A stretch of 11,651 bases of DNA from positions 1 to 11,651 of the forward strand of contig JAILDD010000235.1 in assembly GCA_024689605.1 (NCBI GenBank), in the 5' to 3' direction. Positions 1 to 5,997 of the stretch are shown here, one piece after another. How positions within the stretch are numbered: position 1 is the first letter of the stretch; every line of letters starts with the position of its first letter. The notes beneath the pieces are model-generated. The model was given only the letters and a program-made list of their open reading frames with translations, made no database searches and was not told the DNA's origin. Position numbers and translations under genes: made by a program. The DNA is from Lachnospiraceae bacterium (GTDB lineage Bacteria; Bacillota_A; Clostridia; Lachnospirales; Lachnospiraceae).

Positions 1-119
1 CCTTCAGCAGGTGCCTCAGTAGCTTCTTCGCCTGTAGCAGGCTCTTCAGTAGTACAAGCTGTCAGAGTACCTGCAACCATGATCATTGCCATAGAAAGTG
101 CCAATAATCTCTTTTTCAT
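1..119 (-). CDS. Secreted lipoprotein, N-terminus only (possible sugar-binding protein of an ABC transporter)
   Basis: Only the first 39 codons lie in the window; the gene runs off the left edge. The protein begins MKKRLLALSMAMIMVAG, a basic n-region and hydrophobic core, followed by the lipobox LTAC with the lipidated Cys at residue 22. After it comes a Thr/Glu/Ala/Pro-rich linker typical of surface lipoproteins. This shows export by the Sec pathway and anchoring to the outer face of the membrane. A GGGAGG ribosome site lies 11 bases before the ATG. The gene has its own strong promoter and follows a maltodextrin-degrading enzyme on the same strand, so a maltodextrin-binding protein is a reasonable guess. 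No substrate-binding domain is visible, so any lipoprotein class remains possible. Confidence 0.85.
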   Translation of the reverse strand, partial: MKKRLLALSMAMIMVAGTLTACTTEEPATGEEATEAPAE

Positions 120-153
120 TGTTACAATTACCTCCCATAAATTTTGGTTTAAT

Positions 154-174
154 CAGACAGCCCTATGCTGTCTG
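154..174 (-). promoter_or_regulatory. Perfect 8-bp inverted repeat at the 5' end of the lipoprotein transcript
   Basis: CAGACAGC and GCTGTCTG flank a 5-base loop (162-166). The predicted transcription start is at about 176, so the hairpin would be the first thing in the RNA. It has no U-tract, so it is not a terminator. It could be an operator just downstream of +1 or a 5' stem that protects the mRNA. Confidence 0.6.
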
Positions 175-182
175 CAATTTGA

Positions 183-211
183 ATATTAGCATAGGCATAA
201 AAAATGTGCAA
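183..211 (-). promoter_or_regulatory. Sigma-70-type promoter of the lipoprotein gene
   Basis: On the minus strand there is a -35 TTGCAC (206-211), a 17-base spacer and a -10 TAATAT (183-188) preceded by TGC, an extended -10. Spacing and both boxes fit the consensus well. It predicts a leader of about 57 bases, so the lipoprotein gene can be transcribed independently of the amylase. Confidence 0.8.
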
Positions 212-225
212 GACAAAAATGAAAA

Positions 226-245
226 AATTGTGAATAATTGTGAAT
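226..245. repeat. Tandem 10-bp repeat just upstream of the lipoprotein promoter
   Basis: AATTGTGAAT occurs twice with no gap (226-235 and 236-245), starting 15 bases upstream of the -35 box. The one-helical-turn period and position suggest paired binding sites for an activator or repressor. No known regulator motif was recognised. Confidence 0.6.
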
Positions 246-260
246 GTTAAACAAAACTAA

Positions 261-302
261 TTATGAACTTTTATTCACATTTTGTTCATATTCTGTTCAT
301 AA
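261..302. repeat. 11-bp phased array of ATTCAC/GTTCAT elements
   Basis: On the + strand ATTCACAT (273), GTTCATAT (284) and GTTCATAA (295) start exactly 11 bases apart. TTATGAAC at 261-268 is the perfect inverse of GTTCATAA at 295-302. The array is upstream of the lipoprotein promoter, next to the tandem repeat at 226-245, and lies outside any gene. It looks like a set of operator half-sites on one face of the helix. The rest of 120-359 is AT-rich, with no terminator that I can support after the amylase gene. Confidence 0.55.
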
Positions 303-359
303 TTGTATTTGTTCTAAATTTGTCTACTATATATTGTAGTGGGAATTTTACCCCTTACA

Positions 360-2498
360 TCACTTGCTAAGGGATTTGTCCGGATCATTTGCCAGTTTCA
401 GACCGCCGTCACCGCCATGTCTTAAGATAGTTCCGGAAAAAGGCGGCAGGGTGAGTATTATACGGCCGTTTTCCAGCCAGTATTCACGCATAGCATCATC
501 AAAGCCATCCTCCCAGGTAAGCATTATCTGCTTGAGGGTGGCATTCTTGCGGATGCCAAGCTCCCAGAGGGAGATTTCCTCCACAATGGTCTCCGCAGTG
601 TTGTTTACGATCACTGCAGACTGGCCTTTTTTGCTGAAGCGTCCGAAGGCCAGCAGGCCATGCTTCATTTTCAGCACCTTTATGGATCCGTATTTAAACT
701 CATGATACTTCTTTCTTATAGAGATCATCTTTTTATGGAACTCTATCATCTCCCTGTCCTCATGTCCCCAGGGATAGGTGCGGCGGTTATCGGGATCCGT
801 AAAGCCGCATACACCGGCCTCATCGCCGTAGTATATGGTAGGAGCCCCCACCCAGGTAAACTGCACCAGGACCGCTTCACGCATTACCGCTTTGTTCACA
901 TCCTTTTCAGCAGCATCGGGTCCGAGGGTTCCCGTCCTTCCCACTATGTGACTTGTACGGGTAAGGAACCTTGAATGGTCATGGTTGGAAAGCTCATTCA
1001 TCGCCGTAAACATTGAAGGTGCCGTCATCTCGGCGTTATGGTATACCATGGCATTCCAGAAATTCTCAGCATTGTTCAGCTGGTCTTCCCTGAATTCATC
1101 GCTATGCTTCTGCATTCCGGTAAGGAACCATGTGAGGGGTTCCATGAATGCATCATAGTTCATAACCGTATCCCACTCGTCACCCTTAAGCCATGCATTA
1201 GGCGAACCGTAATGCTCCGCAAGTATAACGGCATTGGGATTTGCTTCCTTTACAGCCTTTCTGAAATCCCGCCAGAATTTGTGGTTGTACTCCGTAGATT
1301 GTCCTAAGTCAGCCGCCACGTCAAGACGCCATCCGTCAGCATTATATGGCGCGGACACCCATTTTTTTGCAATACGCATTATGTAGTCGTGAAGATTTTC
1401 AGACGCTTCATAATGAAGCTTGGGCAGAGTATCGTTTCCCCACCACCCGTCATAGGTATGGTTGTTGGGCCATCTGTCCTCATAGAATTTGAAATAATCA
1501 TGGTAAGGGCTATCCTTATCCACATAGGCGCCCTTTTCATAGCCGTTGGCATTTTCATATATGCGCTCACGGTCCAGCCATTTATTGAAAGAACCGCAGT
1601 GGTTGAAAACACCATCCATTATGACCTTTATGCCGCGGCTGTGGGCCTCAGCCACCAGTTCGGCAAAAAGCTCGTTGCTGGCTTCAAGGTTTTCCTTATT
1701 GGTCACACGGTCTATGTAGCGGGTAGCATGGGTATTGTCCCTGTCACCCTCGTTTAAAAGCTCACCCTCATCATGAACGATCCTTCCAAAATGGGGGTCT
1801 ATGTAATCGTAGTCCTGTATATCGTATTTGTGATTCGAAGGTGAAACGAAAAGCGGATTGAAATAAATGACCTCAACTCCCAGATCTGCAAGATAATCAA
1901 GCTTGCTCATTACACCCTTAAGGTCGCCGCCGTAGAAATTGCGGACATCCATGCTGTCCGGTTTCTGATTCCAGTCCTCTATCTTCCTGACCGGCTCGCC
2001 AATATATGAATATTCATTTGTAAGCACATCATTAGTGGTATCACCGTTGCAGAAACGCTCGGTGAAAATCTGATACATAATGGCACCTTTTACCCAATCA
2101 GGTGTCTTGAAGCCGGGGTATATCCTGAAACTGTAATGTTCATCAGGAACCCTGCCTACGCCCCTGGTATCAAACACTACCGTGATATGTCCTACCGAAA
2201 CCTCAAAGTGATAGATCAGCGGATCTTCTTCCAGCTGGATTTCTGTCTTGTAGTAGTCAAAAAGCTCATCACGATCGTACAGATCCATTGGGATCTTTTC
2301 CTTATCAGTGATAAGGATCACGCTGTCAAGATTATTACGAGCTGCACGAAAACGGACCGTCACCAGATCGTAAGGCATTGGTTCCGCAGGCGATACGAAG
2401 TTAGGTGTGGAATCTGAATAGAAAGACGCCTTGCTTATGATGGGGCGCATTCCCGCAATATAATATTCATTCAGCCGCAACAAACTTTTTTCGATCAT
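360..2498 (-). CDS. Neopullulanase / cyclomaltodextrinase-type alpha-amylase (GH13_20)
   Basis: 712-residue glycoside hydrolase that should cut alpha-1,4 (and perhaps alpha-1,6) bonds in maltodextrins, cyclodextrins or pullulan. Residues 1-130 resemble the N-terminal beta-sandwich of this subfamily. The (beta/alpha)8 barrel follows, starting near GAIMYQIFTERF (138-149), and a C-terminal beta domain ends the protein. All GH13 signatures are present: DGVFNH 295-300, GWRLDVA with nucleophile Asp393, ILAEHYG with acid/base Glu428, and LSNHD with Asp507. LPKLH (358-362) matches the MPKLN-like region V that marks GH13_20. There is no signal peptide, so it acts in the cytoplasm on imported oligosaccharides. 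It is longer than the usual roughly 580 residues, partly from an extra stretch around 240-270. AAGGGA precedes the ATG by about five bases. It is likely linked to the lipoprotein downstream. Confidence 0.95.
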   Translation of the reverse strand: MIEKSLLRLNEYYIAGMRPIISKASFYSDSTPNFVSPAEPMPYDLVTVRFRAARNNLDSVILITDKEKIPMDLYDRDELFDYYKTEIQLEEDPLIYHFEVSVGHITVVFDTRGVGRVPDEHYSFRIYPGFKTPDWVKGAIMYQIFTERFCNGDTTNDVLTNEYSYIGEPVRKIEDWNQKPDSMDVRNFYGGDLKGVMSKLDYLADLGVEVIYFNPLFVSPSNHKYDIQDYDYIDPHFGRIVHDEGELLNEGDRDNTHATRYIDRVTNKENLEASNELFAELVAEAHSRGIKVIMDGVFNHCGSFNKWLDRERIYENANGYEKGAYVDKDSPYHDYFKFYEDRWPNNHTYDGWWGNDTLPKLHYEASENLHDYIMRIAKKWVSAPYNADGWRLDVAADLGQSTEYNHKFWRDFRKAVKEANPNAVILAEHYGSPNAWLKGDEWDTVMNYDAFMEPLTWFLTGMQKHSDEFREDQLNNAENFWNAMVYHNAEMTAPSMFTAMNELSNHDHSRFLTRTSHIVGRTGTLGPDAAEKDVNKAVMREAVLVQFTWVGAPTIYYGDEAGVCGFTDPDNRRTYPWGHEDREMIEFHKKMISIRKKYHEFKYGSIKVLKMKHGLLAFGRFSKKGQSAVIVNNTAETIVEEISLWELGIRKNATLKQIMLTWEDGFDDAMREYWLENGRIILTLPPFSGTILRHGGDGGLKLANDPDKSLSK

Positions 2499-2526
2499 AA
2501 TTCCCTTTTATACCTACCGTTTGGAA

Positions 2527-2535
2527 ATTTTACCA
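2527..2535 (-). promoter_or_regulatory. Possible extended -10 promoter for the amylase gene
   Basis: The minus strand reads TGGTAAAAT, an extended -10 element about 30 bases before the amylase ATG, without a good -35. The same TATGGTAAAAT string precedes the GNAT-like gene pair (4411-4421), which supports both as genuine. A TTGACT lies further upstream, but the spacing does not fit. Confidence 0.4.
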
Positions 2536-2586
2536 TAAATTGTCATCTTTTTGTTTTTATTCAAGTCAATATATACTCAGTCCGTG

Positions 2587-3513
2587 TCAGAAATCCTCAT
2601 CCTCATCATTATCCTTATCATCAGAGCTGTCATAATCAAAACTCTGATACGAATCTATATCTGCCACCAGAACCTTATTCTCTATACGCCGCCCGGGCAT
2701 TACTTCTTCCACCATGGCATCTATTTCATCAAGACGCATAATGAGATGAAGCTCAGTCCCAAGCATATCATTCTTTCTGGCAGCATCCACCATCGCATTG
2801 AGCATGGACCGAAGGTCGTCCTCACACTCCGCAAATATGCATGTGGGATACAGAACGTCATCCACAAGCTTCACCAGAAGGGCACCCGTTATCTCGTGCT
2901 TTTCCATTACAATAAAGCTCAGTTTCGGGTCATATGAACCCGGAAGTCCCTTTTTATTGAAAAAAGTCTGGCCCATTCTTGTAACACTGATGCCGTTCAG
3001 GATCTCCCTGGTCTTATAGGAAACCTGCCTGCTCAAAGGGATTACAGCCACGGGATCCTCCCTGTTCTGCTTCATCTTTTCATCCTTTAAAAGCATCCTG
3101 ACATCCGTGTACCATTCGCCGCCAAGTTCTATCTCAATGTCGAAGGAATGGCTGCGGAAAAATCCCTCGGCATCTGAAAATATGTCGTACCTGTCGTAGT
3201 CAGCGGTAAAGTAGGCACAGACGTTTTCCAGTTCGCATTCTTCCGCCATTGCAAAAATATGGTTCAGAAGTTTTTTGCCTACTCCATTTCCTCGCATTTC
3301 TTTAGCGATGAAAAACCATTCAATAATAAAATCCGTGCCTGAGGCCGTACAGATAGCAAGCCCTACCGGGGTATCCTCATCTTCATCCTCATCAGTATCC
3401 AGCACGCCAATGGCATACACCCCCGGAAATTTCGTCCTTTCCAGAAGAAGGAATGGATCCAGGCCCGCAAAATACTTCATTTGATCTTTTGTCAGTGTTA
3501 CCAGATCGATCAT
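2587..3513 (-). CDS. GNAT-family N-acetyltransferase with a second GNAT-like half and acidic tracts
   Basis: 308 residues. The N-terminal half (about 1-145) is a GNAT domain: FIIEWFFIAKEMRGNGVG carries the motif A pyrophosphate loop R74-G-N-G-V-G79, which binds acetyl-CoA, followed by helix KKLLNHIFAMA. The C-terminal half (about 150-290) has strand-helix patterns consistent with a second, degenerate GNAT fold (LSFIVMEKHEITGALLVKL). An acidic run DTDEDEDEDT (39-48) interrupts the first domain, and the protein ends in another acidic tail (about 294-308). The substrate cannot be inferred. The start codon overlaps the upstream stop by four bases (ATGA), and the ribosome site is weak, so translation is probably coupled. 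The two proteins of this unit are paralogues. It is cytoplasmic, with no signal or membrane segment. Confidence 0.8.
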   Translation of the reverse strand: MIDLVTLTKDQMKYFAGLDPFLLLERTKFPGVYAIGVLDTDEDEDEDTPVGLAICTASGTDFIIEWFFIAKEMRGNGVGKKLLNHIFAMAEECELENVCAYFTADYDRYDIFSDAEGFFRSHSFDIEIELGGEWYTDVRMLLKDEKMKQNREDPVAVIPLSRQVSYKTREILNGISVTRMGQTFFNKKGLPGSYDPKLSFIVMEKHEITGALLVKLVDDVLYPTCIFAECEDDLRSMLNAMVDAARKNDMLGTELHLIMRLDEIDAMVEEVMPGRRIENKVLVADIDSYQSFDYDSSDDKDNDEDEDF

Positions 3514-4343
3514 TTCTTACTGTCCTTAATTACCGGCACACACTCTGCGCCAGGAAAAAGCTTTGCTGCAAGCTCACTCATGGCACTGTTGTTGCGCCTG
3601 ATCACAATTTTGGTATCCTCCGTGTAATAACTTTCAGCCTCCATGGCCGTATAGCACAGCATGTACATTATATCAGCAGGATCATCGGAAAAACCTGCCA
3701 GAACACATATTTCCAGATTTTCCTCAGCATTCTTATGAAGAAGAAAAACCCCCAGCACCTCACCTTCGAAATAAAGACAGCAGGATATGTTTCTTTCAAA
3801 GAAACTCATATTGATGGTTTCCAGGTCATAAACAACACCCGTTGTGCCGCAGTAGAGACATTTTCTGATCACCCGGCCGAGCTCGCCAAAATTCAGCTCC
3901 CCTAAGCTTTTCATATAATCAGGAATATCCACGCGGTACTTTTCTGTCACATCCACTAGGTCTTTTACGCTTATTAAAACATCTTTTCCTTCGCCCTTTT
4001 CGACAGGGAACCCTTTTTTCTTTAAATAATCACTCGTGGTTTTGGTAACGTTACCCGCGATCTCAAAGGATATGTCAAGGGAAAGCCTGTCCGCATAGTC
4101 CAGAAGGTAATCGAAAACATCATCAAAAGCATCAGTGTCCTTATTTACTATATACCGGACATCAGCTCTTTTCTCGCCGGTCTTCGGTTCATTGATCATT
4201 TCCCATATTATTATGGATATGCCCTTTTCCCCCTCTGAGACCACGCCTCTGTAGCAGGCTCTCAAAACATTTTCACAGGCCGTTTTCGGAAGAAGCTTTC
4301 TGTATTTTTCAATATTAGTCGAGCTAATTTTATGAACAGACAT
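3510..4343 (-). CDS. GNAT-like paralogue lacking the acetyl-CoA motif
   Basis: 277 residues from an ATG at 4343 preceded by GGGAGG five bases away. The open frame continues to a GTG at 4520, but that would start inside the terminator of the upstream gene, so the shorter start is chosen. The N-terminus MSVHKISSTNIEKYRKLLP aligns with MIDLVTLTKDQMKYFAGLDP of the next gene. The second halves also align: ISCCLYFEGEVLGVFLLHK with LSFIVMEKHEITGALLVKL, and AAKLFPG with VEEVMPG. Where its partner has EMRGNGVG, this protein reads DTDAFDDV, so the cofactor-binding loop is gone. It may be a regulatory or structural pseudo-enzyme partner. The function is unknown; the paralogy is by eye. Confidence 0.75.
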   Translation of the reverse strand: MSVHKISSTNIEKYRKLLPKTACENVLRACYRGVVSEGEKGISIIIWEMINEPKTGEKRADVRYIVNKDTDAFDDVFDYLLDYADRLSLDISFEIAGNVTKTTSDYLKKKGFPVEKGEGKDVLISVKDLVDVTEKYRVDIPDYMKSLGELNFGELGRVIRKCLYCGTTGVVYDLETINMSFFERNISCCLYFEGEVLGVFLLHKNAEENLEICVLAGFSDDPADIMYMLCYTAMEAESYYTEDTKIVIRRNNSAMSELAAKLFPGAECVPVIKDSKK

Positions 4344-4410
4344 GAAATCCTCCCGGTCTGCATAATGCTGATAAAAACCGTCCAATTTTCTGTGCTCCGC
4401 AATCACAACC

Positions 4411-4419
4411 ATTTTACCA
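4411..4419 (-). promoter_or_regulatory. Candidate extended -10 promoter for the GNAT-like gene pair
   Basis: TGGTAAAAT on the minus strand, about 70 bases before the ATG at 4343, with no clear -35. It lies just downstream of the repeat block at 4446-4495, which would place that block in the upstream control region. Confidence 0.4.
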
Positions 4420-4445
4420 TAATTGCAGCCAGTCGAGTAGGGTAA

Positions 4446-4495
4446 AACATCATACAGGGTCCCCCTGTCTGATGTTGCATTAACGTCAGACAGGG
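4446..4495 (-). promoter_or_regulatory. Three-segment alternative hairpin block upstream of the GNAT-like pair
   Basis: Read on the minus strand, segment 1 is CCCTGTCTGACGTT (4495-4482), segment 2 is AACATCAGACAGGG (4476-4463) and segment 3 is CCCTGTATGATGTT (4459-4446). Segment 2 pairs with segment 1 over 14 positions with one G-U pair and a 5-base loop. It can instead pair with segment 3 at 13 of 14 positions with a 3-base loop, so the two stems exclude each other. No U-tract follows either one. It may be an RNA switch, a set of protein sites, or the remnant of a small repeat element. Confidence 0.6.
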
Positions 4496-4496
4496 T

Positions 4497-4532
4497 AAAA
4501 GAAAAGCCACCCTGTTTCACAACAAGGTGGCT
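4497..4532 (-). terminator. Rho-independent terminator of TM2 gene A
   Basis: On the minus strand AGCCACC (4532-4526) pairs with GGTGGCT (4511-4505). The stem extends by four more pairs after one mismatch and is followed by TTTTCTTTT. It ends transcription 28 bases after the stop of the TM2 gene at 4561. Confidence 0.85.
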
Positions 4533-4560
4533 TGATATGCTGCTTAATCGTCAATAGAGA

Positions 4561-4809
4561 TTAGAACCAGCCCTTGTGACCATCAACATAGATGGACTGG
4601 AAATCTTCATCAGACTTTGTGATGTAGATGATTCCCTCGATGAAACCGATCAGCTCAATGATGGGAAGCAGAGTTCCAAGTGAAACAAGGCTTACAGCAA
4701 GCATGATGATTGCTTCCTTAGTGTATCCAAGATAGAACTTATGAACACCGAAGCATCCTAAAAAGATTCCCAATAATGCTGCTACCATTTTACTCTTCTG
4801 ATTTTCCAT
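4561..4809 (-). CDS. TM2-domain membrane protein A
   Basis: 82 residues, two-helix TM2 protein (PF05154 type). Helix 1 (about 8-22) leads into the signature GVHKFYLGY (21-29), and helix 2 covers about 32-64. The charged C-terminus KSDEDFQSIYVDGHKGWF is shared with its neighbours. The frame extends 17 codons further, but this ATG has a GGGAGGG ribosome site and matches the start of the paralogue at 5240. It is 73 of 82 residues identical to that neighbour, with differences mostly conservative and within the helices. It has its own promoter (4878-4907) and terminator, so it is a single-gene transcription unit. TM2 proteins lie in the membrane, and their function in bacteria is not established. 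Confidence 0.9.
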   Translation of the reverse strand: MENQKSKMVAALLGIFLGCFGVHKFYLGYTKEAIIMLAVSLVSLGTLLPIIELIGFIEGIIYITKSDEDFQSIYVDGHKGWF

Positions 4810-4877
4810 TTTTTCCCTCCCTATTGTTATGCCTTCTTTGACAAATTTTCGTATGTACAAAAGTACACATCACACAT

Positions 4878-4907
4878 AATATAACACATTTCTTTGTTTT
4901 TTTGCAA
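4878..4907 (-). promoter_or_regulatory. Promoter of TM2 gene A
   Basis: -35 TTGCAA (4902-4907), 18-base spacer, -10 TATATT (4878-4883) with an upstream TGT extension. It has the same layout and the same ACTTGCAA -35 context as the promoter of TM2 gene B, suggesting that the promoter was duplicated with the gene. Confidence 0.65.
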
Positions 4908-4930
4908 GTACAAAATAAAGCTTATCACAC

Positions 4931-4964
4931 AAAGAAAACCACCCTGCCATAAATGACAGGGTGG
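4931..4964 (-). terminator. Rho-independent terminator of TM2 gene B
   Basis: CCACCCTG (minus, 4964-4957) pairs perfectly with CAGGGTGG (4946-4939) around a 10-base loop, followed by TTTTCTTT. It lies 27 bases after the stop codon of the TM2 gene at 4992. Confidence 0.9.
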
Positions 4965-4991
4965 CAATTCTCATTATCAGCTATTGTTCAA

Positions 4992-5240
4992 TTAGAACCA
5001 GCCCTTGTGGCCATCAACATAGATGGACTGGAAATCTTCATCAGACTTTGTGATGTAGATGATTCCCTCGATGAAACCGATCAGCTCAACGATAGCTGCC
5101 AGTGTACCGAGTGAAAGAAGGCTTATAACAAGCATGATGACAGCTTCCTTGGTGTATCCAAGATAGAACTTATGAACACCGAATGCTCCAAGAAAGATTC
5201 CAAGCAGACCTGCTACCATTTTACTCTTCTGATTCTCCAT
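4992..5240 (-). CDS. TM2-domain membrane protein B (tandem duplicate of A)
   Basis: 82 residues with the same plan as its downstream copy: MENQKSKMVAG, helix 1, GVHKFYLGY (21-29), helix 2, and the invariant tail from KSDEDF to GHKGWF. The nine differences from copy A are at positions 11, 19, 34, 38, 39, 42, 48, 49 and 51, all in or next to the membrane helices; the tail is unchanged. GGGAGG precedes the ATG. It has its own promoter (5318-5347) and a strong terminator. The DNA is nearly identical to copy A across the coding region but diverges quickly outside it, so the duplication is recent or kept similar by gene conversion (inference). Its role is unknown. Confidence 0.92.
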   Translation of the reverse strand: MENQKSKMVAGLLGIFLGAFGVHKFYLGYTKEAVIMLVISLLSLGTLAAIVELIGFIEGIIYITKSDEDFQSIYVDGHKGWF

Positions 5241-5295
5241 TTTTACCTCCCTGGGCTTTGCCCTTAAGATTATTTTACATACTACGCTGTGTCAA

Positions 5296-5315
5296 ACAAC
5301 ATAACACAACATAAC
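5296..5315. repeat. Perfect 10-bp tandem repeat at the TM2-B transcription start
   Basis: ACAACATAAC occurs twice without a gap (+ strand 5296-5305 and 5306-5315), starting three bases downstream of the -10 box of the TM2-B promoter. The start point would fall inside it. This is a classic repressor position, but no known operator was recognised. Confidence 0.6.
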
Positions 5316-5317
5316 GT

Positions 5318-5347
5318 ACTATAGCATATTTATATGGCTTATTGCAA
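5318..5347 (-). promoter_or_regulatory. Promoter of TM2 gene B
   Basis: -35 TTGCAA (5342-5347), 18-base spacer, -10 TATAGT (5318-5323) with TGC extension, giving a leader of about 70 bases. A second possible promoter, TTGACA with 17 bases to TAATCT, lies closer to the gene within 5265-5293 but has a weak -10. Confidence 0.65.
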
Positions 5348-5385
5348 GTATTTTTCATTGAGTAATAACAAAAACGTCATTAACA

Positions 5386-5438
5386 ATAAAAACTTTACGG
5401 TAAACCAGTGCCGATACCTGTAATCTGCTTTGTTTACC
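5386..5438 (-). terminator. Possible terminator of TM2 gene C
   Basis: GGTAAAC (minus, 5438-5432) pairs with GTTTACC (5405-5399), with a further CAG/CTG pairing inside and a run GTTTTTATT a few bases after the stem. The large loop and the gap before the T-run make it weaker than the other two. Confidence 0.45.
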
Positions 5439-5444
5439 TTCCGA

Positions 5445-5882
5445 TCAGAACCATCCCCTATGGCCTAATACATAGGTCCTATAGAAGTCCTCATCTGACT
5501 TTGTAAGATAAATTATTGCCTCAATAAGCAGGATGGGGCCTGTTATAAAGTAAACAAATCCAAGTGTCAGAGGTCCGAGTAAAAGCTGCACAAGCAGTAT
5601 GATGATACCCTCTGTAGTATAACCAAGATAAAACTTATGTATTCCAAGTCCGCCAAGGAAGAGAGCCAGCAGACCTGCCGTAACCTTATCCTTAGGTGCA
5701 GGCATATTTTGATTCATATTGGGATTGAAGCCCTGGTTGTTAGGACCTCCCTGCATGTTCTGGTTGAAACCCTGGTTGTTGAAATTCTGGTTCATATTCT
5801 GACCGTTAACCGGACCGCCCTGCATGTTCGGGTTATATCCCTGATTATTGAAATTCTGATTCATGTTCTGATTCTGATCCAT
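5445..5882 (-). CDS. TM2-domain membrane protein C with Asn/Gln-rich N-terminal repeats
   Basis: 145 residues. Residues 1-60 are a low-complexity Asn/Gln/Gly/Met region holding two imperfect 23-residue repeats (NMNQNFNNQG then YNPNMQGGP or FNQNMQGGP) and a shorter third copy. A linker PAPKDK leads to the TM2 domain: helix 1 about 67-80, signature GIHKFYLGY (80-88), helix 2 about 92-127, and the shared tail KSDEDF...YVLGHRGWF. The longer helix 2 region suggests either one long or two short segments. GGGAGG precedes the ATG. Upstream lies the terminator of gene D; no convincing promoter is visible in the 53 bases between them, so readthrough may contribute. The disordered tail is probably cytoplasmic and could mediate assembly (inference). 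Confidence 0.9.
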   Translation of the reverse strand: MDQNQNMNQNFNNQGYNPNMQGGPVNGQNMNQNFNNQGFNQNMQGGPNNQGFNPNMNQNMPAPKDKVTAGLLALFLGGLGIHKFYLGYTTEGIIILLVQLLLGPLTLGFVYFITGPILLIEAIIYLTKSDEDFYRTYVLGHRGWF

Positions 5883-5935
5883 ATTGTCCTCCCCATTATA
5901 AATTATGTGATTTTCCTATACTGCTTTTTATTCAT

Positions 5936-5961
5936 AAAACCCGACGGTCTCCCGCCGGGTT
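5936..5961 (-). terminator. Rho-independent terminator of TM2 gene D
   Basis: AACCCGGCGG and CCGTCGGGTT (minus strand) form a 10-bp stem with one G-U pair and a GAGA tetraloop, followed by a short, interrupted T-run. The stem is strong and the tail modest, so termination may be partial. Confidence 0.7.
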
Positions 5962-5997
5962 CATGGATTAATTAACCCAATCTGCTGAACCTGCAGA

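Noticed and set aside
331..358. Possible terminator after the amylase gene
   Set aside because: The only pairing is three or four bases (GTAG/CTAC, GGG/CCC) without a T-run, so it is too weak to call.
1389..1757. 122-residue + strand open frame within the amylase gene
   Set aside because: It is antisense to the catalytic region of the amylase, whose motifs are all intact; the hydrophobic look is a by-product of the opposite-strand codons.
3453..3905. 150-residue + strand open frame
   Set aside because: It is antisense to two well-supported minus-strand genes that overlap by four bases, and has no ribosome site or recognisable motif.
4344..4520. N-terminal extension of 59 residues on the GNAT-like protein, from a GTG at 4520
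   Set aside because: It would begin inside the terminator of TM2 gene A and read through the repeat block. The ATG at 4343 has a strong GGGAGG site and aligns with the paralogue's start.
4810..4860. 17-residue extension of TM2 protein A
   Set aside because: The duplicate gene starts at the equivalent of 4809, and the ribosome site GGGAGGG lies directly before that ATG.
5241..5444. Possible small gene or RNA between TM2 genes B and C
   Set aside because: The interval is accounted for by a promoter, a tandem repeat and a weak terminator; no open frame with a ribosome site was seen.
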